DNA of 64,000 nucleotides from BOKV01 sp041397525. GTDB taxonomy: Bacteria; Pseudomonadota; Alphaproteobacteria; Rhizobiales; Rhizobiaceae. Positions 28,333-37,274 of the stretch are shown piece by piece. Numbering within the stretch: position 1 is the first letter of the stretch; every line of letters begins with the position of its first letter. The notes beneath the pieces were generated by a model. That model did no database searches. It saw only the letters and a program-made list of their open reading frames with translations, and was not told the DNA's origin. A program made the translations under genes and the position numbers. The stretch is taken from NCBI GenBank assembly GCA_041397525.1, contig JAWKWL010000006.1, positions 124,001-188,000 of the forward strand. Reading direction: 5' to 3'.

Positions 28333-29580
28333 TTATTTGGTCAGATAGACCTGTCCAATGCCACCTGCGATCCCTTGCGGTGCGGGGATGTCGGAAGTGG
28401 CGTAGTCAGAGTTCAGTTGCAAGGTGCTGCCCTGGTCAATCAGGATCTTGCGGGCAACGATTGCGGTCCAGTCGGATGTCTCACCGAAACCGCCGGCTTT
28501 GCGCACAGTCAGGGTTCCATTTGGCAAATAGACCGTGCCAACCAGTGTCCTTGCATCCTTGCTCGAGACGATGAATTCACGACCCATCGGCGCTTTGCGG
28601 TCCTCGAAGAATAGGATTCCGGCCATGGGCCCCGTTTTCGGAGCTGTCAGGCTGATTGTGGTTGATGTTCCGATGTTGGTCTTGGACGCATCGCCGGTAA
28701 AATAGAAGCCGACATTGGTACCATTGAATATGGTGCTTCCGGAGATATTGAATTCGCCGTCCTTGATGACGTAAATACCCGGCTTGGCCGTTACAGTGCC
28801 GCCGGTCAGCTTGATGCCGCCGCAATAGACACCCGGATTGATCATGCCTGTAACATCGGTCTGGAAATTTGTGAAATCACAACTGCCAACCGTGGGGGCC
28901 GAACGGCTCAACAGCGGGTCCGGGATTGGCGGGCAATCGGTTACCGGAAGCGGAGAAATGTCAACCGAACTGCCCTTGATGCCTCCCGAACTGCAAATGC
29001 TTGCCGCAGTCATCTTGCTGGCAGATTGGACAATGATACTTCCCGCGTCGGTGGAATTGGAAAACATCGAACAGTTGTCGCCCAAAAGACCAGACTTGCC
29101 GTCCATTTGCAGAGTGCCGCTGGCGCTGGCATCAAGGCCCAGGACGCAGATATTGGTCGTACTGGCAATGGCAGCGCGCGACTGAACTGCAATCTGTGGG
29201 TTGCTCTTGAACATGCCGAGCAGGAAATAGCCGTGGCCGTCCTGACGGATTGACACATCGACGGTGCCATTGGTCTCGTTCACGCCTACGGAAGTCGTGT
29301 ATACAGCTGCTGAAATGGACGAGCCCATCATGGTTTCGTCGACGAAATCGGCCGCCACAGATTCAGCAGTCACCTTGTTCCAACCCTGCAAGGCCGCTTC
29401 CCTGACGGCGGCAAGCGCTGCCTGGTCAGCGGCTTCCTGCATTTGTGATTTTTGGGAGAAGAAGATGGAGAAATCCACCGCAAGCCCAATCACGCCAATC
29501 AGTACAGGTGCAATGATGGCGGTTATGATGGCAAAGTTGCCACGCTTGTCTTCCAGAAATCGCAATGGCCGGGTTTTCAT
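28333..29580 (-). CDS. TadE/TadG-like pilus-assembly-type membrane protein (orphan)
   Basis: 415 residues from ATG 29580. It begins with a short basic segment and DKRGNFAIITAIIAPVLIGVIGLAVDFSIFF, the single membrane helix and GNFA motif of TadG-like proteins (Flp pilus assembly N-terminal domain). QMQEAADQAALAAVREA follows directly. The remaining 350 residues are extracellular, Gly/Ser/Thr-rich and beta-like, with several Cys (ICVLGLDASASGTLQMDG, DNCSMF, VTDCPPIPDP). No other tad/cpa pilus genes are nearby. It may act with a Tad system elsewhere or in the envelope; function not assigned. Confidence 0.82.
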   Translation of the reverse strand: MKTRPLRFLEDKRGNFAIITAIIAPVLIGVIGLAVDFSIFFSQKSQMQEAADQAALAAVREAALQGWNKVTAESVAADFVDETMMGSSISAAVYTTSVGVNETNGTVDVSIRQDGHGYFLLGMFKSNPQIAVQSRAAIASTTNICVLGLDASASGTLQMDGKSGLLGDNCSMFSNSTDAGSIIVQSASKMTAASICSSGGIKGSSVDISPLPVTDCPPIPDPLLSRSAPTVGSCDFTNFQTDVTGMINPGVYCGGIKLTGGTVTAKPGIYVIKDGEFNISGSTIFNGTNVGFYFTGDASKTNIGTSTTISLTAPKTGPMAGILFFEDRKAPMGREFIVSSKDARTLVGTVYLPNGTLTVRKAGGFGETSDWTAIVARKILIDQGSTLQLNSDYATSDIPAPQGIAGGIGQVYLTK

Positions 29581-29658
29581 GTCCACCTCTGTCTCGTGGG
29601 CACGATGACGGCATATTGCAAATGCAATGTTAATCAGACCAGAATTTTCAGTTGATGG

Positions 29659-30996
29659 TTAAGAAACCAATATTTGCGCAGACTCAAGCTTTCCGTCTCC
29701 GCTCCTTTGCAAATCCACAATGTCACGTCGCCACCTGACACGGATTGATGCGCCGGAAAGTTCGCCGCGCATATTGGAAAATTCCAGTGAAGCGCCGCTG
29801 CGCTCCAGCAAGGTCTTGGCGATGAACAATCCAAGCCCCAATCCGCCTCCGGTGGCGTCGGGGTCGCGCCTCCTGGTGGTCATGAAGGGTTCGCCGATGC
29901 GTTCGAGCAATTCAGGCGGAAAACCCGGCCCGTCATCGGCCAGCTGGATGACCACGTCAACATCGCTCCATTCAGCCGAGAACTCGACCCTTGAGCGGGC
30001 AAAATCAACCGCGTTTTCGACCAGGTTTCCCAAACCGTATACGATACCGGCATTGCGCTCGAAAACCGGTTCCCCGGGCGTGGTGCCGGGCGAAAGGGCG
30101 AGGCTAACGCCAAAATCACGGTGTGGAGCTGCTACCTCCTCCATCAGCGAGGAAAGCGTCAACCGCCCGATATGGCTCGTTCCCTCCTCCGACAGCGACG
30201 ACAATTTCTTGAGGATGTCGCGACATCGTTCCGCCTGGCTGCGTAACAGGCTGGCATCATCATGCAAGGGAGAACCTTGCGGCAATTCGCGGATCATTTC
30301 CTTGGAGACAAGTGCGATTGTCGCCAGAGGTGTGCCAAGCTCATGCGCAGCAGCCGCTGCCAATCCGTCAAGCGCCGACAAATGTTGTTCGCGCTGCAGA
30401 ACAAGTTCGGTCGCGGCCAGTGCGTTGGACAGTTTGCGCGCCTCATCGGCAACGCGGTAGGTATAAAAGGCAGTAAAGACCAGCGCCGAAGCAATCGCCA
30501 CCCACATGCCCGAAACATAGACCAGTGGCACTGAGAAACTTGATCCTGGTTGCCATGGCAGGGGCAGGTGAAAGAACACCAGTACGGTTGCGGCCGTCAT
30601 GGCCAGAATGCCAAGCGGCATGATCTGGCGGAAGGATTGCGCTGTGGCCGAGACGATGACCGGAACCACCAGCAGGACCGCAAACGGGTTTTGCAGTCCT
30701 CCGGTCATGAACAGCAACATCGCCAGTTGCAGGATATCATAGGACAACAACGCCATCGCCGCCCAATTGGTAAGGCGGAAAGTTGCCCGGTAACGAAGCC
30801 GCAGGAACACGTTGAGCCAGGCCGACAACGCGATAAGCGCGAGACAGAGCGAGAGGTGAAATTCGTATTCGAGCACCAGTGCCACAAAGAGTACTGCGAC
30901 GGTCTGTCCGAAAACCGCCAGCCAGCGGATTCGGATCAGCGTTTCAAGCCGCAAGCTCGGACCGCCGGAATTGTGCTTCAATACTTCATCGACCAT
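29659..30996 (-). CDS. regB: RegB/PrrB/ActS-type redox-sensing histidine kinase
   Basis: 445 residues with six N-terminal membrane helices (about 25-180). The quinone-sensing heptapeptide GGxxNPF is present as GGLQNPF (99-105). The DHp box GLAAAAAHELGTPLATI holds phospho-His218. Forty residues later Cys258 (QAERCRDIL) matches the spacing of the redox-active Cys of Rhodobacter RegB (His225/Cys265). The ATPase domain shows GLGNLVENAVDFA, LADDGPGFP and GGGLGLGLFIAKTL. In the family it phosphorylates RegA to control respiration, carbon and nitrogen pathways according to redox state. A regA-like gene is present at 63124, not next to it. Confidence 0.93.
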   Translation of the reverse strand: MVDEVLKHNSGGPSLRLETLIRIRWLAVFGQTVAVLFVALVLEYEFHLSLCLALIALSAWLNVFLRLRYRATFRLTNWAAMALLSYDILQLAMLLFMTGGLQNPFAVLLVVPVIVSATAQSFRQIMPLGILAMTAATVLVFFHLPLPWQPGSSFSVPLVYVSGMWVAIASALVFTAFYTYRVADEARKLSNALAATELVLQREQHLSALDGLAAAAAHELGTPLATIALVSKEMIRELPQGSPLHDDASLLRSQAERCRDILKKLSSLSEEGTSHIGRLTLSSLMEEVAAPHRDFGVSLALSPGTTPGEPVFERNAGIVYGLGNLVENAVDFARSRVEFSAEWSDVDVVIQLADDGPGFPPELLERIGEPFMTTRRRDPDATGGGLGLGLFIAKTLLERSGASLEFSNMRGELSGASIRVRWRRDIVDLQRSGDGKLESAQILVS

Positions 30997-31056
30997 GAAA
31001 GCCGCTTCCTCTCACCGGTCTGTTGTGCATGGCGCTTTGGCGGAATGCAATGGCCA

Positions 31057-33528
31057 TCATGCGCCGCGGGGTTTGGCGCGCGAAGTCGGGGCGGCATTTG
31101 CCGGGTCCTCGGGCCAGAGATGCTTGGGATAACGGCCCCGCAAGTCTGCGCGGACATCCGCCCATGACCCTGCCCAGAAACCGGGCAGATCCCTCGTCAG
31201 TTGTATCGGGCGCATGGCTGGTGAGAGCAATTCGAGCAGCAGCGGTGCCTTGCCGCCGGCGATGGAGGGGTGTCTTGTCAGGCCGTAAAGCTCCTGGACC
31301 CTGACGGCCAGAACGGCCTCGCCGTCGCGGTATTTCAGCTTGTGGATTGAGCCCGCCGGGGTCTCATACTGGTCAGGAGCCTGTGCTTCGATATCGAATT
31401 GCGAGAATCCGGCAGAGGCAGCAATGCTGCGCAGGCCGGCGATGAGGGCATCGGTGCCGATCTCATCAAGTGAACGCAGGCCAGGAACATGGGGGAACAG
31501 CCATTCCATCACGCCGTGCGTCAGCTTGCCGTCACTCATGTCCGGCCAGCGTTCGGGAGCCCTTGCATTGAGGAACCGCAAGCGGTCGAGCAGTCGTTGC
31601 GCGGGCCCAGTCCAGGGCAGAAGCCCCAATCCTTCACGCGAAACCGCATCGGCCAGCACCTGCTCACGCTCCCCGGCATCAACCTCGCAAACCTGGTCCG
31701 ACAGGACAATCGCACCCAGCTTGCGCCTCTTGCGGCCATCAGCCGATTTTCTTGCCGGATCAAAGTGAATGTCGCGCGTTTGAGTGATCGCCGCTTCATG
31801 TAATTCCAGTACTTCGCGCTCCCCGACGGGTGCCGCACAGGTGATGCGTGCAGAGGCTGCACTTCCCTGCATGTCGCATACCGTGATCCACTTCGCGCCT
31901 GCCAGCGGGTCGGTCTCGCTGACACTGCCCGCCCTTCCATTGGCCAGCAGGAAATTGCCGCGGGCTCCCTTCGCGCGGGCCACCCGTCCGGGCCAGGCCA
32001 AGGATAGCAGCGCGCCCGCCGACCATTCTGACCGGTCTCCGCTTTCATTCGAGGCGATAGTCTGGCTGGCAATTGCGGTCGCAAGCTTTCTTGCCTTCAC
32101 TGCGCGTTCGCCCTTTTCGTTTCGTAGCCGTTCCAGCCTGATCGAAATATCAATGTCACTGCCGCCAAGGCCGCGCTCGGATATCAGCACCGCGAGGCGG
32201 GCCGCCTCTTCTGCCTGACCTGTCCTGGCGGCCTGTACCACCATCGCTGCATAGCGGGGCGGCAAAGCGAGCTGGCGCAATTGCAAGCCGTCAGCCGTGG
32301 CCCTGCCATGTGCATCAAGCGCGCCAATGGATTGCAGCAGCGCTACTGCCTCTTGCCATGCCGGCGTTGGCGGCGGATCAAGGAAGCGCAAACCGGAAGC
32401 GGAAGTCACGCCCCATGCGGCCATGTCGAGCACCAGACCTGCGAGGTCTGCTTCGAGGATTTCCGGGCGGATACTGGCGGGAAGTGCCGCCGTCTGCCGT
32501 TCACGCCACAGCCTGACGGCCGTGCCGGGCTGTGTGCGGCCAGCACGGCCGGCGCGCTGCTCGATGGAAAATCGCGGGGCGCGAACCGTCTCCAGCCGGG
32601 TGAGGCCGGATTGCGGTTCGTATCGCGGCACCCGCGCCAGACCGCTGTCAATGACGATGCGTATTCCGTCAATCGTCAAGGATGTCTCGGCAATCGAGGT
32701 CGCAAGCACAATCTTGCGCCTGCCGTCAGCAGCGGGGCGAATGGCGGCGTCCTGTTCGCGTGGTTCCATTGATCCATGCAACTGGTGCATTTCAACATCG
32801 GCTGGCAGGCGTTGTTCCAATCGCTCGGCTGTGCGACGGATTTCGCCAAGGCCGGGAAGGAAAACCAGCACCGATCCCGGTTCGCGGGCCAGGGCCCGCA
32901 TCACCGCCTTGCTGGCGCTTTCTTCCAGCCGTTCGCCCGGTGACGGGTCTTCGTGGACGATTTCGACGGGGTGGCTTCTGCCTTTGCTCTCAACGAGCGG
33001 GCACTCGCCAAGAAAGCTTCGCAGCCGCGCGGCCTCAAGCGTCGCCGACATCACGAGAATGCGAAGGTCGGGCCGAAGGGCTGACTGGACATCCAGCGCC
33101 AGCGCCAACCCAAGATCAGCGTCCAGACTGCGCTCATGAAATTCGTCGAAGATCACGGCAGAGATTCCGCTGAGTTCCGGATCGCCAGCCAGCATCCGGG
33201 TGAACACGCCCTCGGTGACATACTCGATGCGGGTAGCAGCCGAGGTGACATTTTCCATGCGGACCCGGTAGCCAACAGTTTCTCCCGGCTTGCCGCCCAG
33301 CATCTGTGCAACAAAGCGGGCCGAGGCGCGCGCTGCAATCCGGCGCGGTTCGAGAACAACGATCTTTCCAGTGCACCAGTCCGCACCAAGCAATGCGGGC
33401 GGTACACGTGTCGTCTTGCCGGCACCGGGCGGCGCGGTCAGCAGCGCGGTATTGGTTTCGTCGAGCGCATCAAGCAGTTGCGGCAGGCACTCATCGACAG
33501 GAAAGCGGTACTTGTCCGGCGATGCCAT
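31057..33528 (-). CDS. hrpB: ATP-dependent helicase HrpB
   Basis: A DEAH-box helicase of 823 residues. Motif I LLTAPPGAGKTTRVP, Ia LEPRRIAARASARF, II DEFHERSLDADL, III MSATLEAARL, V VLATSIAETSLTIDGI and VI QRAGRAGRTQPGTAVRLW are all present. The HA2 domain and the HrpB-specific C-terminus (LYGLTRHPSIAGGKAPLLLELLSPAMRPIQLTRDLPGFW) follow. RNA helicase activity is inferred from family; the physiological role in most bacteria is unclear. ATG 33528 is preferred to an upstream GTG at 33534. It lies directly downstream of the YnjD-like ATPase gene (gap under 10 bp), so it is probably transcribed with that cluster. Confidence 0.94.
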   Translation of the reverse strand: MASPDKYRFPVDECLPQLLDALDETNTALLTAPPGAGKTTRVPPALLGADWCTGKIVVLEPRRIAARASARFVAQMLGGKPGETVGYRVRMENVTSAATRIEYVTEGVFTRMLAGDPELSGISAVIFDEFHERSLDADLGLALALDVQSALRPDLRILVMSATLEAARLRSFLGECPLVESKGRSHPVEIVHEDPSPGERLEESASKAVMRALAREPGSVLVFLPGLGEIRRTAERLEQRLPADVEMHQLHGSMEPREQDAAIRPAADGRRKIVLATSIAETSLTIDGIRIVIDSGLARVPRYEPQSGLTRLETVRAPRFSIEQRAGRAGRTQPGTAVRLWRERQTAALPASIRPEILEADLAGLVLDMAAWGVTSASGLRFLDPPPTPAWQEAVALLQSIGALDAHGRATADGLQLRQLALPPRYAAMVVQAARTGQAEEAARLAVLISERGLGGSDIDISIRLERLRNEKGERAVKARKLATAIASQTIASNESGDRSEWSAGALLSLAWPGRVARAKGARGNFLLANGRAGSVSETDPLAGAKWITVCDMQGSAASARITCAAPVGEREVLELHEAAITQTRDIHFDPARKSADGRKRRKLGAIVLSDQVCEVDAGEREQVLADAVSREGLGLLPWTGPAQRLLDRLRFLNARAPERWPDMSDGKLTHGVMEWLFPHVPGLRSLDEIGTDALIAGLRSIAASAGFSQFDIEAQAPDQYETPAGSIHKLKYRDGEAVLAVRVQELYGLTRHPSIAGGKAPLLLELLSPAMRPIQLTRDLPGFWAGSWADVRADLRGRYPKHLWPEDPANAAPTSRAKPRGA

Positions 33529-33534
33529 CGTCAC

Positions 33535-34173
33535 TCAACCAAGCTCCAGAACCGGTCCGTTGGCGTCGCGGGCATCCTCGATGTCATGGGTCACCAACAA
33601 CACCGGCAATTGCCTGGACCGCGCTTCGGCGAAGACAAAACTGCGTACATGCGTGCGCAGATCCGCGTCGAGGCGGGAAAACGGCTCGTCCAGCAACAGG
33701 ATTCCAGGCTCGGAAAGCAGGATGCGCATCAATGCAGCGCGCGCTTTTTGGCCGCCGGAGAGCGTGGCGGGATCGCGGTCGAAGAACCCGCCAAGTCCGG
33801 CCTCCTGCAATGCGGCTTCGCAAACTTCGCGCCGCGCCTTCGCGTTGCCACCTGCCGGAATCGCAAACATCAGGTTTTGCCCAACGCTCATATGCGGAAA
33901 AAGCAGTGCATCCTGGAACAGCAATCCTGCCTTCCGTCTCTCGGGCGGCAGGAGTGTCAGGTCCCGTCCAGCGTAAACCACCCTGCCACTGCCGGTGAAT
34001 GCGGGATCAAGAAAGCCGGCAATATAGGCAAGCAAAGTCGACTTGCCGGAACCAGACGGCCCCATGACCGTGAAGACTTCGCCGGGTGCTATCCTTGTGT
34101 CGATTGAGACCAACACCCTGTTGCCAAGCCTGACCACGACATTTTCGAGTGCTAGGTTGCCCGGATTTGTCAT
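33535..34173 (-). CDS. ynjD: ABC transporter ATP-binding protein, YnjD-like
   Basis: A small 212-residue ATPase: Walker A GPSGSGKSTLL, Q-loop LLFQDALLFPHMSV, signature LSGGQKARAALMRIL, Walker B ILLLDEPFSRLD, switch His VTHDIEDA. No C-terminal regulatory domain, as in YnjD and ThiQ. It immediately follows the fused permease gene, with no gap between their coding regions, and completes a permease-binding protein-ATPase set. The substrate of YnjBCD systems is not established; a thiamine-like or spermidine-like compound has been guessed for related families. Confidence 0.85.
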   Translation of the reverse strand: MTNPGNLALENVVVRLGNRVLVSIDTRIAPGEVFTVMGPSGSGKSTLLAYIAGFLDPAFTGSGRVVYAGRDLTLLPPERRKAGLLFQDALLFPHMSVGQNLMFAIPAGGNAKARREVCEAALQEAGLGGFFDRDPATLSGGQKARAALMRILLSEPGILLLDEPFSRLDADLRTHVRSFVFAEARSRQLPVLLVTHDIEDARDANGPVLELG

Positions 34174-35859
34174 TCAGGTTCCGGCACGCATGTCGCGGCG
34201 GCGCAGGAAGATGCTCGCGGGAACAATTGTCGCGAGTGCGAAGCCTGCAAGCGGGAGGAGCATCTGGATGAGCGCATAAATGCCTATTACCCGGCGGTCG
34301 CCACCTGATGCAAGTGCAACGGCCTCGGTGGTGATGGTGGGCCAGCGCCCAGCGCCAATCAGCACTGTTGGCAGATATTGCCCGATGGAAACGGCAAAGC
34401 CTACCGCAAAGGCAATCAGGACTGGCCGCAGCAGCATCGGCAGGCGGATTTTCCAGAAGGCACGACTTCGTGATGCCCCAAGGGTGCTGGCAATCCACAG
34501 GTAGCGGGTGTCGAACGCGCGCCAGGGGTCGGACAGGGACAGGAAGACATAAGGCAGCACAAAGATGAAATGTACCAGAACCAGTGCCGGAAAGCTGCCG
34601 TCAATGCCAAGCGACAGGAAAAACAGCTGCAGGCCGAAAACAAAAGAGGCTTGGGGCACGATCAGCGGCAGATAGATGAGGAACAGCGCGCGCGAGCCGC
34701 CGCTCTTGCCACTTCGCGTCTCGCGCTCCAGACACGCCAAAGTCAGGGCAAGGGCAGCAATCGTCGACACCAATGCCGTAGTGACAGTTATCAGCAGGGG
34801 CCGTGCCAGACTGCCTGCCTGCCGCTCCCAAACCCGCAGCGTGAAGGATCGCGGCAAGGCGTCGGGAAAGGACCAGTAGCCGGCAACTGACCATACAGCG
34901 AGCAGGAACAGACCAGTGAAGACGATGGCAACCATGGCAAGGACGCTGGCAGCGGAGATGCTGCGGGCCAGGCTGTCATTGGCGAAACGGTGTCCGCCAT
35001 GGCGCAGGGTGCGGGCATAAAGCGCAAGCACCTTTTCGCCGATGATCCAAAGCCAGAGTGCGGCAACGGTCACACCAAACTGCAATACTGCACCTGCAGA
35101 AGCCATGAAGCGCATCGACAGGTCGGGGTCGTTCATCCAGCCTACGAGCCGTACGGCCAGAGGTGCCGGAGTGGTTGGTCCGAGGATTACGGCAACATCA
35201 ACGACGGAACTGGCATAGGCAATAACAGCAAAAACCGCGAGGCGTATCTGGCGATAAACCAGTGGCCACACGCCATGAACAAAACCGGCAATCCGCCCGT
35301 AGCCAAGGCTGTTAGCGATGCGAGCATGCTCACCGGCCTTTGCCTGGGGAAGGGCGGCAAGCGTGACCAGGAACAGAAACGGGATTTCCTTGATGACGAG
35401 GCCCGCCATCATGGCGATGCCAAGCGTATCGTGAATGATCAGCCAGTCGGGCGGCTGGCCAAACCCGGTGAGCCAGGGTGAAAACAGGCGCATGAGCCAG
35501 CCAGCGGGAGCAAACAGGAAGGCAAGGCCAAAGGCTGCGGCTGCGTGCGGGACCGAGAGCAGCGGCGATACGAGATGCTGAAGCAGGCGAAAAGCGCGGG
35601 TATGCGACCAGCCAGCCACGAAGATCGCAACAATCGCCAGTGAGAAGAGAGCTGTCAGGATGCCGCTCGCAAAACTCAGCAGGGCTGAGCGCAGCAATGC
35701 CGGTTGTGCAAAGAGTTCACGCCACGGGTCAAGCGAGAGCCTGTGCGAACCCAGCGCCGGGAAAAAATCGAAGGCGGGGGCAAGTGTAGCTGCCATGCCG
35801 AACAGAACCGGCCCGACCAGAAGGAATGCGGTCAGCCGCGGCGCATGTCGCAGCATCAA
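34174..35859 (-). CDS. ynjC: ABC transporter permease, fused two-domain, YnjC-like
   Basis: 561 residues containing two permease units in one chain, about residues 50-270 and 330-550, each with about six helices and an EAA-type loop (AGEHARIANSLGYGRIAGFVHGVWP in the first; RYLWIASTLGASRSRAFWKIRLP in the second). Such fusions occur in YnjC and ThiP. It abuts the ATPase gene at 34173/34174 and lies 18 bp downstream of the binding-protein gene. The high content of Trp/Phe and long helices match an inner-membrane channel. Confidence 0.88.
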   Translation of the reverse strand: MMLRHAPRLTAFLLVGPVLFGMAATLAPAFDFFPALGSHRLSLDPWRELFAQPALLRSALLSFASGILTALFSLAIVAIFVAGWSHTRAFRLLQHLVSPLLSVPHAAAAFGLAFLFAPAGWLMRLFSPWLTGFGQPPDWLIIHDTLGIAMMAGLVIKEIPFLFLVTLAALPQAKAGEHARIANSLGYGRIAGFVHGVWPLVYRQIRLAVFAVIAYASSVVDVAVILGPTTPAPLAVRLVGWMNDPDLSMRFMASAGAVLQFGVTVAALWLWIIGEKVLALYARTLRHGGHRFANDSLARSISAASVLAMVAIVFTGLFLLAVWSVAGYWSFPDALPRSFTLRVWERQAGSLARPLLITVTTALVSTIAALALTLACLERETRSGKSGGSRALFLIYLPLIVPQASFVFGLQLFFLSLGIDGSFPALVLVHFIFVLPYVFLSLSDPWRAFDTRYLWIASTLGASRSRAFWKIRLPMLLRPVLIAFAVGFAVSIGQYLPTVLIGAGRWPTITTEAVALASGGDRRVIGIYALIQMLLPLAGFALATIVPASIFLRRRDMRAGT

Positions 35860-35877
35860 TCACCCCCCGCCATCAGA

Positions 35878-37116
35878 TCAATTAGCCACACCGTAGCGCC
35901 GCGTCCATTCCTCTTCGATCCGCGTCATCCAGCTGGCATGCGGCTCGTTCAGGGTCGGCCCCAGTTGAGATGGCTTGAGGGTTGCGACACCGAGGTCAAG
36001 CTTGTCAAAAGCCTGACGCATGTCATCGGGAATGGCGTCAATGTTCAGCACAGTCGGATCGCCCCAGACGGAAGGATCCTGCTTGTGCAACTGCGCCTCG
36101 GGAGACATCAGAAAATTGGCGAATACAAGAGCCGCAGCCTTGGCAGTCGCATTGTAGGGAATGGCGACAAAATGCGTGTTGCCGAGCGTTCCGCCTGAAA
36201 ACACGAAGGAACGCACCGTGTCGGGCAATTCCTGATTGGCGATGGCATTGGAGGCCTCGGCTGGCGAAAAGGCAAAGGCAATGTCAATCTCATTGTCTGC
36301 CAGAAGTTGGCGCAGCGCCTCCTTGTTTTTGGGGAAGGTCTTGGCAGAGCGCCACAGATTGGGGTGCATTTCGTCAAGTTTTTTGAAAAGCGGTGCAGTC
36401 ACGGCATCGAATTCGCTGTCAACAACCAGGCGCAAAAGCACCTGCGGATCAGCGACCGTTTCGCTCAATGCCTGCTTCAGGAATGACGAGCCGATGAAAT
36501 CGGGAGGGGCGGGATAAGTGAAGCGGCCTGGATGTAACTTGGTCCATTCTACCAGCTGCGCGAAGGAGTCCGGCATTTCCCTCTGCCTTGCGGTGTCGTG
36601 GAAGAATACCATCTTGGCCATGCCCCAGGGAGATTCCAGGCCTTCGACCGGCACCGTGAAATCGGTGGTGATGGTCGGCTTGTTGGCAAAATCGACAAAT
36701 TGCCAGTTGGGCAGCTTTTCTGCCCAGCCAGGAGCAAGCAGCAGGTTCTGGCGCTTCATCGAGGCAAAATTCTCGCCATTGATCCAGACAAGATCGATCG
36801 AGCCGTTGCTGTCCTTGCCGGTCGCCTTTTCGGCAACCACCTTGGCAACGGCATTGGCGGTGTCGTCGAGTTTCACGTGAACCACATCGAAGCCATAGCG
36901 TTCTTTCGCTACGGCACCCGCCCAGGCGATATAGTCATTGATGTTCTGCGCCCCGCCCCATGCATTGAAATAGACGGTCTGGCCACGGGCATCCGCCTCG
37001 ACCTGCTCCCAATTGGCGGGGTCAACCACCATCTGGGATGTTGCGAGAGCGGGCGTTGAAAGCGTGATGCCGGTTGCCAGCATGAGGCGGGCGAGGATTG
37101 CACTGGCTGATTTCAT
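35878..37116 (-). CDS. ynjB: ABC transporter substrate-binding protein, YnjB-like
   Basis: 412 residues. A signal peptide is visible (MKSASAILARLMLATGITLSTPALA, cleaved near 25). The mature protein starts TSQMVVDPANWEQVEADARGQTVYFNAWGGAQNINDYIAWAG, closely resembling the YnjB start (QTVYFNAWGGsxxIN). It is the first gene of a ynjB-ynjC-ynjD run, followed by hrpB. The 158 bp upstream (37117-37274) show no clear operator. Ligand unknown. Confidence 0.87.
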   Translation of the reverse strand: MKSASAILARLMLATGITLSTPALATSQMVVDPANWEQVEADARGQTVYFNAWGGAQNINDYIAWAGAVAKERYGFDVVHVKLDDTANAVAKVVAEKATGKDSNGSIDLVWINGENFASMKRQNLLLAPGWAEKLPNWQFVDFANKPTITTDFTVPVEGLESPWGMAKMVFFHDTARQREMPDSFAQLVEWTKLHPGRFTYPAPPDFIGSSFLKQALSETVADPQVLLRLVVDSEFDAVTAPLFKKLDEMHPNLWRSAKTFPKNKEALRQLLADNEIDIAFAFSPAEASNAIANQELPDTVRSFVFSGGTLGNTHFVAIPYNATAKAAALVFANFLMSPEAQLHKQDPSVWGDPTVLNIDAIPDDMRQAFDKLDLGVATLKPSQLGPTLNEPHASWMTRIEEEWTRRYGVAN

Positions 37117-37274
37117 TTCAGTACCTTTTCGGACCTGTTAGGAGTTTACCGGCCCTATTCCCTTGCGGGCCATCATTGTTCTAATGGCATCGCTATGACA
37201 GGCGAAGACAAGGGTCAAAACACGTCTTCGTCACAAATCCGTGTAGCATGCTGCCGGTTTCAATCAACGCTGGA

